Assembly (NCBI GenBank): GCA_911728455.2
Contig: OU452225.1
Location: 1,971,501-2,035,500 of the forward strand
Direction: 5' to 3'
Length of the DNA stretch: 64,000 bases
Source of the DNA: Marthasterias glacialis
Taxonomy: Eukaryota > Echinodermata > Asteroidea > Forcipulatida > Asteriidae
A program made the translations under genes and the position numbers. Position 1 is the stretch's first letter; each line of letters begins with the position of its first letter. Below the pieces are notes generated by a model. It worked only from the letters and a program-made list of their open reading frames with translations. It did no database searches and was not told the DNA's origin. Shown here piece by piece: positions 1-13,300 of the stretch.

Positions 1-699
1 ATATGGTGTTATACCGCAATTATACATTGATACCTCACCATACCTCAAACCCCATCACAAAAAAGTACACTGTTCACCTTTTTAACTCCAAAATGATGTG
101 TTTTTTGAGAACTAGAGAATTTGAATAATGTTTTTTGCTTTATAAACCAACGATGATCTTTAAAAAGACTGTTTCGAGTTCAGCTTACTGACATGATAGG
201 TTCCAGACCAATCAGAATGCTTTAGACCTTGTTGAAGTTTTCATGAATGAACTTTATGTAGTTTTTGTATGCCACTCACACAGAGACAAAGCTTGTGGGC
301 CATACCACTTTAATTGGGAGGGGGGGAGATGAGCAAGTAATTGGAATATTTCCAACATGGGCAGTCACACGATCCAGACAATCGGGCTTAGAGCGATAGG
401 AAACATGATAAGTAGAGGAGGGTAAAAGGAAGGGAATATTTACAGTTACATCTGTACTATATGATATTAAAGATATCATTTTTTTTTAGAGTACCATTCC
501 ATCTTCTAGTTTTTCACTGAACACTTACAAGAGCCCCAATAAACACTTAAAGGGGCTGTGGCTCTGGCTAAGGCTTCATAAGTGATTTTGAAAATGAAGG
601 CTTCTGGTATGGCTCTTCAGCGTATGCAGATGGTGCCTAAGTCATAGCCAAAGCCGATACCTTGGTTAATGGTCATAACAGCTTTGGCTGAAGTAGTCT
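1..699. other. Non-coding flank downstream of MUTYH
   Basis: No exon with recognisable protein similarity or paired splice sites was seen here. Around 548-715 is a degenerate repeat starting TTAAAGGGGCTGTGGC, resembling the ends of short transposon relics elsewhere in the window. The rest is unassigned AT-rich DNA and may be intergenic. Confidence 0.5.
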
Positions 700-1168
700 T
701 GGCTCAAGTCGTCAGTGATTGATAGTGGATTGTCAGGTCGTAGTGACTGATAATAGGGCGCCCTCTTATGGCATGATTTAACCAACTTGACCAGCTCTCA
801 CTAACGTCTTGGGAATCCAGCAGTATTGGGTGAACTTTTTCTTTGTCTTTTTCTTTTCTTTCCTTTCCGAGGGAACCAATCTGCATGTGATTGCAGAAAT
901 AAATTTACATAAATTATTATTAGTAACAAACATGACCCTTGGTCACACAATCATTTATGTAAATTTATTTCTGCGACCTCCCGCTGATTGGTTCCTTAGA
1001 AAAGGCTGGGGAGAAAACAAAGAAAAAGTTAACCAAATGCTGCAGGATTCCCAAGACGTTAGTGAGAGCTGGTCAAGTTGGTTAAATCATGCCATTAGAG
1101 GGCGTGCTATTATGAATTACTATAAGCGTACACCCACTACCGATCACTGACGTCTTGGGCCAAGACTA
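700..1168. repeat. Large imperfect inverted repeat (foldback element) just past the MUTYH stop
   Basis: The left half (TCTTGGCTCAAGTCGTCAG near 702, then a stretch from about 757 to 915) is the reverse complement of the right half (about 955 to 1168), with small indels. Together they could form a hairpin with arms of roughly 200 nt. The outer ends also match (GTCAGTGATTGATAGTGG against CCACTACCGATCACTGAC). The right arm contains TTTATT at 964-969, which reads AATAAA on the minus strand, 320 nt past the MUTYH stop, so the element may lie in the MUTYH 3' UTR and supply its poly(A) signal. Confidence 0.8.
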
Positions 1169-1288
1169 GGGCAGATGTTTGGCACTGACCCTGTGAGTGA
1201 ACACTGGTGACTGTAAGCGCAGAATTCCATTGTGAGCAGAGCCATAAGATTGGGCCTAGCTGAAGGGTTACCGGTCAGGCTACTGAGG

Positions 1289-1390
1289 TCATCTTTTCTT
1301 CTGAATTGGTTTGAAGAAAGCATCCAGACCCGTTTGCTTCTTAACATCTCCTGTCTTTTTGGAGTCGAATTTCATCTTTCTGGAGTTCAC
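1289..1390 (-). CDS. MUTYH: MUTYH exon 13 (terminal coding exon, PIP box)
   Basis: Acceptor TTTTTTTAG precedes GTGAACTCC. The exon encodes 33 lysine-rich residues and a TGA stop. QTGLDAFF matches the PCNA-binding consensus Q-x-x-[LIM]-x-x-F-F, as at the C-terminus of vertebrate MUTYH. Phase 0 junction with exon 12. Confidence 0.9.
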   Translation of the reverse strand: MNSRKMKFDSKKTGDVKKQTGLDAFFKPIQKKR

Positions 1391-4300
1391 CTAAAAAAAG
1401 GCACAAAAGAAAAACTAGAGCTAAAGCGTTTGTTGATAAACACCAGGTGTTTGGGCTTTGGGAACAGTAAGCCAACATCAATATCTTAACAAATAAAATA
1501 TTTGACTCATCAGCTGTCATTATTGCCACAAAACATCATAAAGAAAGAGGCCATATTAAAAACAAATTGTCTGAACAGCAATCTAGGTCAAATCAGGTCA
1601 ACACTGTATGTAAACTAATGCGTACATCAACTTTCACAAATGATACAAAGATTCAAATCATAACAGCTGTGGTTTTCAAGATGTTTTGAAATAAATAATA
1701 AACTTTGATAAAAAGTATAAGTGACACCTGATGACATCATCATGACGTCATTGCAAATGTATCATGTGGTCATTGAAGATTTAAAGTATGTGCTGAGTTT
1801 CAAATGAATTTCAGCTTGCGACATTTCTTGTTGGGTGCAAAATAAGGCATTTTTAAACTTGTCACCAGAGGGCGCTGTCAAATATGATTATGTCATCATT
1901 CATATATATATATTTGGAAAATCCTGGGGCATTTGTCATTTCATATACACAGGAACCATGTCCAAATTCCCTTCCATATTTGGCTGCAGACCTCAAATTA
2001 TGCCCAGAAATATTTGGTTGCAGCTAAACACCATATAAAAAAGCAGTTTCAGCATGGCATGCAATGCTCATGTTAAAACAGTTTCAGATTAATTGCATGC
2101 GTAATTCAGGCTAAAATTTTAGGTGAAGTTTGCTTTAGGAATTTTTTCTTTTCAGTAAATTTATGTTAGGTTACAAAATTTAGAAGCCAATACAAACAAG
2201 CCCTTTTGTCTGTCTGCTAATTAACTGGCTAATTCTCTAATTGTTTAGCTTACAATAAAAAAAGCTTAGATTTACAATTTTAAACTGAACCATACAAAAC
2301 TGTAGGATAAAACTCCATACAGTTCTTTAAAGTTGTGCGGTTTAAAGCACTCTGCCAATTACATTGGTAAATGTCTAAGACCAGTATTCACACTTAAAGT
2401 GACGCAAAATGAAACAACAAAACCTGTGAAAGTTTAAGCTCAATCGATCATTGGTGTCACGAGACAATAGTAAAAAAAAAAAAAAAAAAGAAAGATCTTT
2501 CACTGTTTTCAAACATCACGTTTTTGACTAGCGAGATCAAAACTAATTGTTTTACTCATTTCTCAAAAACCATGGCATCTCAAGCAAAAATAATTTATGG
2601 AAACTTTTCCACCATGACCATTTTCATACCATGCAAGCCATGTGCTAAGCTGTGACCATTTACATTTTAATCTCATCAACATTGTGCATACCCCTTTAAG
2701 AGCAAAACAATGATTAGAATGAGGGGCACATAAATCATTTGTTTAATTACCTTGGTGGGACCGATTGATTTGAGGTAGGCACTAAAACATTTCTTCATTG
2801 CTGTGGAGACAGCCCCAGACCAGAAGTCCTGGGCCGTGAACCACTTATAAGACGGACTACCAGTCCTAGGGGACGTTTCTTTGATGACCTCATCATATGC
2901 ACTGAATGCCTCAATGCAGTACGTCTGCTCAATGTGGGAAAATATGTGGACCACCTGGAGACAAAAATTGGAAAATTAAAAGGTATCGTTTTAAAGGTAA
3001 CTTATAAGATTGGTAAAGCTGATGGTGTGGTATTCTTACTTTGTCTGATTCAATATATACATGTAAAAAACAAACCTTGTGGTTTAAATGCTTGATATTA
3101 AAAACAAACCTGTGAAAACTTGGGCTCAATCCGTCGTCCGAGTCAGGAGAAAATAGTGAAAAACCGTGCACACATTTCAGCATGTTGTAAACACACTGTT
3201 CTTAATTTTGATTATTAAAACCAAAATTAAAATTGGGGTCTTTAAATTCTATTTTCAACAGTATTCTAAACAGAAAATTTTCTATGAAAGATTGGTACTG
3301 GTATGAACTTCATAATCAGTAAGCTTTCATACTGATACAAAAAAAAAAAATCCTTGGGATGAATACCAGTCATGTATTCTACCTTTAACTGAAGGATTTA
3401 TTACCTATGTAGGGGATACACAACAATGTTTTTATAGTTGTACTGTACACCCAGGACCTTGGATATATTGTTTTCCCTGCTGGACTCGGTCAGCACTGAG
3501 TAAACAATGATTTAACCATAATATCCATATAGGAAAAAAAAATCAATAAAGATCAATGTTGGTAAGAAAGAATAACATAAATGTTCACAGATTTAAAGAT
3601 AGCTTACATGGCATTTTTAAGCGAACTTGGGGTGCGAGATCTTTTTCTGTGGCGGCCCCCCCGTATTTGGAATTCTCTGCCACTTAAACTTAGATCCTGC
3701 CACTGTTTATCTAAATTGAAATCTCTGCTTTAAACGTATCTTATGTCACAAGTTTTTTAATTAATTAATTCCACTGTTTCACCTTCTTTCTGTTTGTTTA
3801 CTGCGCCTTGAGCACCCAGGAGGGTGGATGTGTGCATTACAAGTCCCTTTATTATTATTTTATTATGACATAAAGATAATGATGGTGGAAAGCTTTCCTT
3901 GAAAAATGTCTACCTGAAGTGCTATCATTCTTTTACAACTGAAATAAGATCCAATTTTAATTTTAGTCTGGTTCCTTTTTGTACAATGAATATTAGCATT
4001 CATTACAGTCATGTGGTTGTAAGGACTATGACCAAAATGGTGGCGGCATGATAATGGTCTATTGATGTGTCTTTTGAGAAGGGTGATGTACTTTTGCCAA
4101 CCAACAGTTGGCAAAAATTGCTGTTGTGACATTGCAAAAGAAAGGTCTTTCCATAGAAATCCAAAGACAAAGTTATGCGCAGGTTATTAACACTATTGAC
4201 TCCTTCCTTGGCCAGCACATCTCCCAAAAGACTTTTCACCAGTTTTACCTCAACGCTCCACGGATATTATACTGCATTTTAAGTCAAACCAAATTAAGGA

Positions 4301-7300
4301 ATGTGCCAGATTTCCAGTCAAACAAAGAACATAAAAAGTGTGTTTCTAGCAAACAATCTATCGTGACAGGAAATGTGTTCAAGGAGTTTTTTCTTGCGTC
4401 AAATCAGTTCAATAATTTCCCGGGGGACTTGGTTGTTTTTCATGCATGAAAAGCCAATTTCATCTGAGATATTTATTATAAAATAAGTTATCCACTGGGC
4501 CACAGGCTGTCGTTTCCCCTTGCCAATAGACAATCAGGGCATACTGGGACTTTGGTGCTTTTTTTACAACCACCTTAGTACATGTAGGTCTGTATCTTAG
4601 ACTTACATTATCTCAATATCTGGCATGTGGCCAAATGACAGTTCGTAGAAATAAAAAGTACAACAATCTTATTGACCCTAGCAGAGTCTTTCTCAAAGGC
4701 TTTTGAGAAAGACTGCTTTTAGTAACCACCTTGCTAAGTCTATATCTTAGCCTTCCACTGGCATGTGGCCATACGACCGACCCTAGAAATAAAAAGTACA
4801 ACAATCTTATTGACCCTAGCAGAGTCTTTCTCAAAGGCTTTTGAGAAAGACTCATATTTTAATAACCATCTTGCTAGGTCTATATCTTAGCCTTCCACTG
4901 GCATGTGGCCATACGACCAACCCTAGAAATAAAAAAGTACAACAATCTTATCGACCCTAGCAGGTCTATATCTTAGCCTTCCACTGGCATGTGGCCATAC
5001 GACCAACCCTAGAAATAAAAAGTACAACAACCTTATCGACCCTAGCAGGTCTATATCTTAGCCTTCCACTGGCACGTGGCCATACGACCAACCCTAGAAA
5101 TAAAAAAGTACAACAATCTTATCGACCCTAGCAGGTCTATATCTTAGCCTTCCACTGGCATGTGGCCATACGACCGACCCTAATAATAAAAAGTACAACA
5201 ATCTTATCGACCCTAGCAGAGTCTTTCTCAAAGGCTTTTGAGACAGACTCTGCTTTTAGTAACCACCTTGCTAGGTCTATATCTTAGCCTTCCACTGGCA
5301 TGTGGCCATACGACCGACCCTAGAAATAAAAAGTACAACAATCTTATTGACCCTAGCAGAGTCTTTCTCACAGGCGTTTGAGGTAGACTCTGCTAGGGTC
5401 AAAACGTGAGGCCATTAACGGTTGTTTGCATTTATACAATTGGTTGGCAAGCAGTTAACATCAGCTGATTGTATTTTTTTTCATTTTTTTTTCACAATCT
5501 CATTGAGTACAGGGGATTAAGGGCTTACCTACATCAATAGTGGTATAGGTTTTTAAAGACTTTTTTCCCCGGCTATTTAATAAGAATCTTTACTGATTTT
5601 CTGAGGGGGAAAATTAAAAATCAGATCAAACAAATATTATGCCCAGCTACAAATACTTCATTTATGGGTACTGTGCATTCAATCCAGGTCTCATACTTTT
5701 TTCTCATTTAGATTCTGGTCTTTTAAAAACATTTCTGGTCCAGTAATAATGTTGAGCAACAAGTCCTGTGGTCTTGTGCTTCTTTCTCCCAAATTCGAGC
5801 CCTAAAAACGATAAGGTATTCCCCCATCCCACGTTTTCCCTCATTTCCCACTCACTGTGCTTTGTTCTTCTCTCCGTTTGATTATTTCATTGTAATAGAC
5901 CGATTGCGCCACAATGTTTACATGCAGTCATGTGACCCCCTATCGGGTATGACGTCGGGTATGACGTCATACGTGTAAAGAGATAGGCCGTGACACAAAG
6001 TGAGTTCGAAAACAGTCATTATACTTTCGTTAAGCGATGAATTAATTAATCAGCCCCTTTATTTAAAGTAGTATGGTGTGGCATTAATTTAAATCACATC
6101 TCTGTTTCATAATTTAACAGAATTGTTCTGAAAAGAGGGTTTTTAAGCCATGCACTACCGGCGTCGGACGACTATTTAAATCATATCTCTGTTTCATAAT
6201 TTAACAGAATTCTTCTGAAAAGAGGTTTTTAAGCCATGCACTACCTGTCTGTTTTTTTGTTTGTAATGTTGGCCTAAATCACTGTAAAAAAAGGATAAAC
6301 AACGTTGGAAAAGTGAGCATTAATACCTAGCCTTGCAGAATTTCAAATAGGCAAAGGAATCACACAGTTTTGGAAAGCAATTTCTTTGGGGGATTTCAGC
6401 TTCAAAACTTTGAAATTTTTGTGTTGAAAAATGTGTGGTGATCGCGCGGTCGTCTGGCCTAACGTTCCGTCGTGCGCTGTACACATCGTGCACATTTAAA
6501 CAGTACTTTTACAATTTTCAAGACTTGCTGGAACTGTCCTTACTGGCTTTATTCAGCCACTTGAAGGTCTTTGGTACAAACTTTGGAATATGTTTCACAG
6601 ATCTCAAGCAAAAAAAGCCTCGATCGAATTAACTAAATGCATAAATCATCGTGTACCGTACCACCCTTTCCTATGGAGGATTAAGTGTGTGTTTACATTT
6701 TTAACCCAACAGGGGTCACGTGACGTAAGTCGTGCAATCGGTCTATTCGTAAGCACTGAAAAATCGTTCTTGATTCTCAGCCCACTAACAAATATTCTGG
6801 ATCCATCCATGATAAGCCTGTGAAAGTTTAAGCTCAAACATCATCAGAGTCATGAGAACATAGTGAAAACCCCATCACTGTTTGCACTGTTTTCAGAAAT
6901 CGAATTTCAGCCTCGCAAAAATATTCCAAGGGAAGTTTCCAACCATGATCCTCTTTATACCATGTAAGTTACAAGTCAATAATCTGTAAACATTTATATG
7001 TCTCAATCTTACAAACGTAAGGCCTGTCTGATGAATTGGAGGCTGTGGCTATGATGACTGCGGCTTGATCGTAACGAGAGCATGCATTGTAGCCTGAGGA
7101 GGAGGGGCATCCCCCCCCACAAATTTCCAGTGCCTTCCAGGTGCCCCCACCCCAATAAAAAAATGTAGATACATGTAATTCATTAAAAAACATGGTACAT
7201 GGGCCCCCCACTGACAAGCAATGGCCCCCCTAGCACTGCCCCTCCCCCCCCCCCCCCCACAAATGAAAAAAAACTGGCTATGGTTGCTGGTAGCACAGGA

Positions 7301-10300
7301 TGCATAAAGCAACAACCTTAACCACAGTCAAAGTGGTAGCTGCAGCTGCCAATCGCATTGCCCACCTTTTAATTACATACAAATGGAAATAACTTCAGAT
7401 GAAAACATGAAGAAGAATAACAACCTGGTTACATGTATACAATATGAATGACATAATACTGTCACAGGTGCACACATTCACTTAGTAGTAAAATTCACGC
7501 TGATGCAACATTTTTAATTTAATGCTGAAGGCTCTTTGCTAGTCTTCTCTCAAGTTTTCACTAACACAACTCATCTCCACGCAATGTGTGTCACAAGGGG
7601 GCAGTATAATTGTCCGACTGTTTCAGAGAAGCCTTTTTTGCAAAAGACAAGCAGCCACAATCCTTGCATCTTTGTAACATTTGACCTTGGAATTTTCCCG
7701 TTTTTAACATCACTCACTTTTCTGAAGAGCAAATTCACTTTCCATATTTTTCTCTTTTGCAATGAACAAACCGTACACTCGGTCTGTGAATAATGAATCA
7801 GAGAAACACAGTTTCAATTGTCAAAGATTTCCTTCATCTTGTAAGCTTTAGTCAATTAAATTGTGGCAATCAAAATAAGTAACAATGTTTTTTTTTTGAG
7901 GGGGGGGGGGTCTTCAAATGCTATTTTCTCAACTTCCAGTACTTCAGAATGATATGTTTCTCTGGAGGATTGGTACTGGTGTGAACTTTATAATGTTAAT
8001 CTGTGAGCTTTCTGAACAAAACTGATACTTTTTTTTCCAATCTTGTACTTTGTCTATAGATTACCATTCAAATCAAATTTTGAAATCCAAAATGGATCTC
8101 TCCACACTAAGTATTTCGATGATTATTTTTGCTGTGCTCATTCCAACACCTTTAAGGGCTGTACTTGACAAAAATTAAAACAATGTTATGAGTCTTCAGG
8201 AAGTTGATGGGGACAAACTTTAAGGTTGAAAAAGTAGAATTAGCTGTTGCAAACTGCTTACCAACCACAAGGACCTGTTGTATAAATGCAAAACATTATT
8301 AATGGCCTCACGTTTCGACCCTAGCAGAGGGTTTCTCAAAGGCTAAATGAAAAAGACTCTGCTAGGGTCAAAACGTGAGGCCATTAACCATTTTTTGTGT
8401 GCAAACTTTAAGGTTGTAAGGTATGTCACTGGGACAGACTTAATTTCATGGGTGCTTTTGAAGTTAAACTAAATCATGTTTGTCATATTGTTTCCTTATC
8501 CTTAAAGAGATTATGGATACCTACAACCACAAGCCCAAAACTAAGAGATTACCTGATTATTTAAGAAACGATTGGGTGTGAAATCAATTCACTTTGGGGA
8601 AGGGGACACCACTGCCAGAGCCCAAGACAAAACGTCTTGTACCCAAGACTAGGTCAGGTAAGACTGAGGTTCAATGAACTGCCATGATTGCCCCCGAGAC
8701 ACACAAATCGTTACTCTATTTTCAATGTCGCTGTTATGCAAGGCGGCGGAGCGTGTAATTTTAATCTCCCTTCGAGAGGTTTCATTTCCATCAGCTGACA
8801 TCTCGCATCAATGGAACCTCATTACCTTCTAATGTCTCTTCTTGATAAGCTTTAAAGAGGTTTTAAGGGGCAGGGGGTTCCCTTGGGTGTTTGCGACAGT
8901 GTTAAAGGGGCTGTGTTGTCATGTTAAATAGAAGGTCTGTGGCTGTGCATGGAAAGATGAACTCTCACCCAGATACTGCACACGCGCACGCTTGTGGTCA
9001 AATAAAAAAGGGGGCCGACTTTGTCAAACTGTGATGTGACCACCGGTACGCATGTGCGCGTAGTAACTCTGTTATTCCATTTGATACTGCTATCATTATG
9101 ACGACACACAGTCCCTTTAAACAGTAGTCATAGAATTATTATATGAGTATTAAAATAGTTCAGGTCAAAGGTGCTGCCTTGCCTGCATTCCCTGAACAAA
9201 ATTCCATTAAAAGAGGGGCTCTAAGGTCAAATTCAGTTTTGTGATGCACTCATTTTTCAATAGATAGAGTCCTTATGAAAGTGGAAAAAATAACAAGTTT
9301 CTAACCTCACGTTAAAGTGGTGCAAATTGTCATTTTATTTGATACTCTTTCAGAGAAAATTTTGAAATACAACAAAATTTCGCACTGGAAGGGTATAAAA
9401 AAACAAAGGCATTCTACACTTTTTTAATGTGAGGTTAGACACTTGTCAAGTTTTCCACTTTTATAAGGACTCTATCTGTTAGAAAATGAGTACATCACAA
9501 AACTGAGTTTGACCCTCACACCAGAGCACCTCTTTAATTTAACTTGCTTGTAGGTCAAAGATGGTGAAGTGAATATATGCATAAATCTAAATGGGCTTGC
9601 AGGGCAATTTCACAAAACTCGTATCTGCAGAACCTTAGAGGGTTAGAACACGTTGCAGTGAGTTCTTGGGAAGACATCCAGACAGCACATTTAAGAAAGG
9701 GGGTACAGACCATGTGACCTGTGACATCACATGCTTACATAAGAGCCACAGAGCTTGGACTACCTGCAGGAATGATTTGTACACAGCCCAATGGAAGCAA
9801 ACATTCAATCTCATATTTTATGAAGATTGCACTGTCTGATTTTTGTCAACTTTTGATATGAAGAAAAGGGCATATCTCAAAACTGGTTCAGCTGTTATTT
9901 TTTTTAACTCTTTAATTTATGTGGAAATTATGACACAACATGTAAAATACACCATATGACCAGTGCAGCAGCTGCCAGCTTGCCTGCCGGAAATACCCTG
10001 GAATGTACAAGGTCACTCTTTTTGTAAACAAAGGCTACATGGCATAAGTTGGGGCCAATCGGAGAGTTGTTGTCTACGAAGTTTGATTGCACAAAATTAA
10101 CTATGCTGCTACCTCACCGTAATAGACCGATTGCGCGACCCGCGTCACGTGACCTATTGTGTGTATTAAATGCAAACAAACACGACGTCCTCCATAGGAA
10201 AGTGTGGTATGGTACATGACGATTGTTGCATTTATTTATTCGATCAAGGCTTTTCTTTCTCAAAATCTGTGAAAAATATTCCAGAGTTTGTACCAGAGAC

Positions 10301-13300
10301 CTTTGAGTGGCTGAATAAAGCCAGTAAGGACAGTTCCAGCAGGTCTTGGAAATTGTACAAGTAAACGACAGAACATTTCGGCCAGACGACCGCGATCACA
10401 CACTTTTCAACACAAAAATTTCACAGTTTTGAAGCTGAATCATTCAAAGAAACAACTTACCAAAACTGTGTGATTCCTTTGCCTATTTGAAATTTCAAAT
10501 ATTATATTTTATTGCATAACTCAAAATAAACCTCTCTCGTAGTAGAATACTGGTAGTTTATGAAGCAGTAATGTGATTAATATCAAAGTCACAACATACA
10601 ACTTTAATAAAATGGCTCAGTAACTGCGTGTTATTATTACCCAAAGCCGACTTTTGGTGTGACTCTGTCGGTCACGGCATGTATTTGCACGTAATTTGCC
10701 ATCAGCTCAGATGACGTAGTACCCACAACAGGTCACGTGATGACATGTAAACATTGGTCGCGCAATCGGTCTATTGTTCCCCGTGTTCTTTACCAACCAC
10801 AAATACTGGTTCTCGTAACACTTAAAGCAGTCCCAGACTATTTTTCTTCCAGTCTTGGCTTGGTTAATGTATACACTGAATTAATATTTGACAATACCAT
10901 TAATGGTGTTAAACACCCCAGAGGGGACAGCTGCCCCTTAAAGGCAGGGTGCACCTTTGGTATTCGGAACCGTACATTTCTTTCAATCCCATATAATTGT
11001 AGAAAGCCTATACATCATAAAACTAACCCCTGAAAATTTTGTTTCAAAAGATGTTCTTGAGATATCGACCACAATCTGGAGCGGTTAAAACATGACATTG
11101 TGTAAAATTGGCACACCGGAATGAAGGTTGCCAGGACATTCCAGTGCTGAGCATGCACAGCGCACACGCCATCTAACGCTTCGTTTCAACCACACACACA
11201 GGACAAGATGGCACTCAATATTTTGCCAATTTTTGGCTATTGTGAAGGTGTTACCGTGAAATCCCCGATTCCAGACCTTTGTCCTTTTGTTTCAAGAAGA
11301 GGATTATGTGGTATCGAGAGGCTTCCACCATTATTCATTGTATTCCGGCTCAATGGAGTTAATTCAGAGTGAACTGGGGATCAAGCCTGGGTTTCGGATT
11401 TACTACCAATCGTAAGCCGTGGCACACAGCCGAGGTATTGTAATTTACGGTGCATGAGTTTGACAATTTCTCGATAGAGAAAACAAAAATCTCGGTGCAA
11501 TAAAGAGAACCTTTGTTCTCCTGGCTCTGTCAAGTCAAGGTTTCTTTGTGCCAGCGGTACTCTCAAAGAAAAATGATTTCTGAAATTCTGAGAGATAATC
11601 TCGTCAGGCTGGACGGGAAAAAACATGTAAGAATCCCAATGGCAACTGGGTTTATCCAAATGCTTGTGATTTCAGCTGCTCATTACAGGATTTGAACTGG
11701 CGTCTCATCACCGGGCATGCTCCCGATGGTGCAGTGGTTAAGATATTTGCTCTAGAATGTGGGGTCATAGGTTCGAATCCCACCAAGTAGTATAGCTCAT
11801 AGATTTGATTTTCATAAGACTCGGGAAACACTCCGGAGTATACAGTGTTTATCACACATATGTGTAGGGTAAAAACCAAAGTAATATTTATGAGTTTTCT
11901 TACCTCACCGACTGAATGCCTTTCATTCTCAACAGCAATCTTTATTCTGAGTTTGTCTTTAAGTAGAGCATCGATGGCTTCTTTCCTCTTGACTGCAGGC
12001 CACTGACCACTGTCCATTGTCACACTCGGAAACTCCCACAGGCCTGCGAGTAACCCTAGTTGAAGAAAAGCCCCAAACCAACAATCAGCTATCAGGTTTT
12101 TTATTTGGCTAAAATACATTCTAATTCAATTTTGGGGTAAACAAAGAAAACTTGACTGAGAGCGGGATTTGTACGCAGGCTTACTTGCTGGTGCTCTACC
12201 AACTGAGCTATCTAACACTGTGTTGGCAGCCTCCCTATTTTGGTTGGGGCTCAAGTCAGAAGCCACACAACCAAGTCTTACCCAGTCGGTTTCCCTAGTG
12301 GTTTATTACTTGCAAAATGAATTCAGAACAAACATGACAGAAGCCGTTTTGAGTTTCATTTCTTACCAGTTTCTGGCCTCTGTACAAGTAGATATTCTGA
12401 TTCTTTCTTGTCATTGCTCTTCTTTTCCACTATGCAAACAGCTGTCTGCAACAATAAAAACAATCATTTAAACAAATTTATCTCATTTGTGACATCGGCT
12501 GGGGGTAAGTTTTACAAAGCACTTAGATTCATCTTAAGTTGTCAATATTGCCATAGTGATTTGTATTGGGACATCACACTTTGCTCAGCAAGTAAGATTG
12601 ATACACATCTTTACTGTTTACTGTGCTTGACAATTTCCTTTTTTCTTGTTTCCAATGACCCATCTTGATAATAATAATAAAAAATATCAGTTTAAGTTAT
12701 TTAGCGCACATATCCTTGCAGCTAGATCAAGGCGCTTTACAGCATTATTATAGTTTTGTTTTATTTTCATTTTTTCATATTTCTGGTGGTGCAAATCCCA
12801 CAGCAGTGGTCCCTCTACAGTCATGTAAAAGCGTTTAACAGTCTTTCCGTCTGCATTGTTCTTTGGACTCAAGGCACTGCTCAAGATAGATAGATAGATA
12901 GATAAGATAAATAAAAACTTTATTATCCCACAAGGGGAAATTAAAATGGTCTTGACTAAAACGGTACATACAGTAATGAACAATACATTAAAATCTTACG
13001 ACAAAAATACATGTACACGTTAAAAAGATTTAACAAAAGGTCCCGAAACTAAATCCATACCATTTACGAAAACCATTTATGCACGTGTGTATCAGATACG
13101 TGTGTGTGGCCGCAACCGAACCACCGCTGCGATCGTGGCAAGAAAGTCACACCAAGTGCTGTTCCTAGGCAGTTGCTAAGGTAGGCAGGGCTTAATAGAT
13201 CGGTCTATTGCTTCTGTTCATCCAGGAGTAAATGGGTTCCTATGTTAGTGAAGAGATGGTTCTTGAGTGTGACTCATTGGTGAGTTACAGGCTTGGCAGT

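Noticed and set aside
7049-7315. Glycine/cysteine-rich frames on the minus strand
   Set aside because: Caused by long C runs on the plus strand (7100-7260); low-complexity artefact.
10170-10364. 64-codon frame inside the AATAGACCG element
   Set aside because: The homologous copy at 5894-6747 has this frame interrupted, so it is a remnant, not a gene.
11381-11659. Frame with [11 protein letters not shown] similar to one at 40920-41135
   Set aside because: The similarity comes from two copies of the same dispersed DNA repeat; both frames are broken differently.
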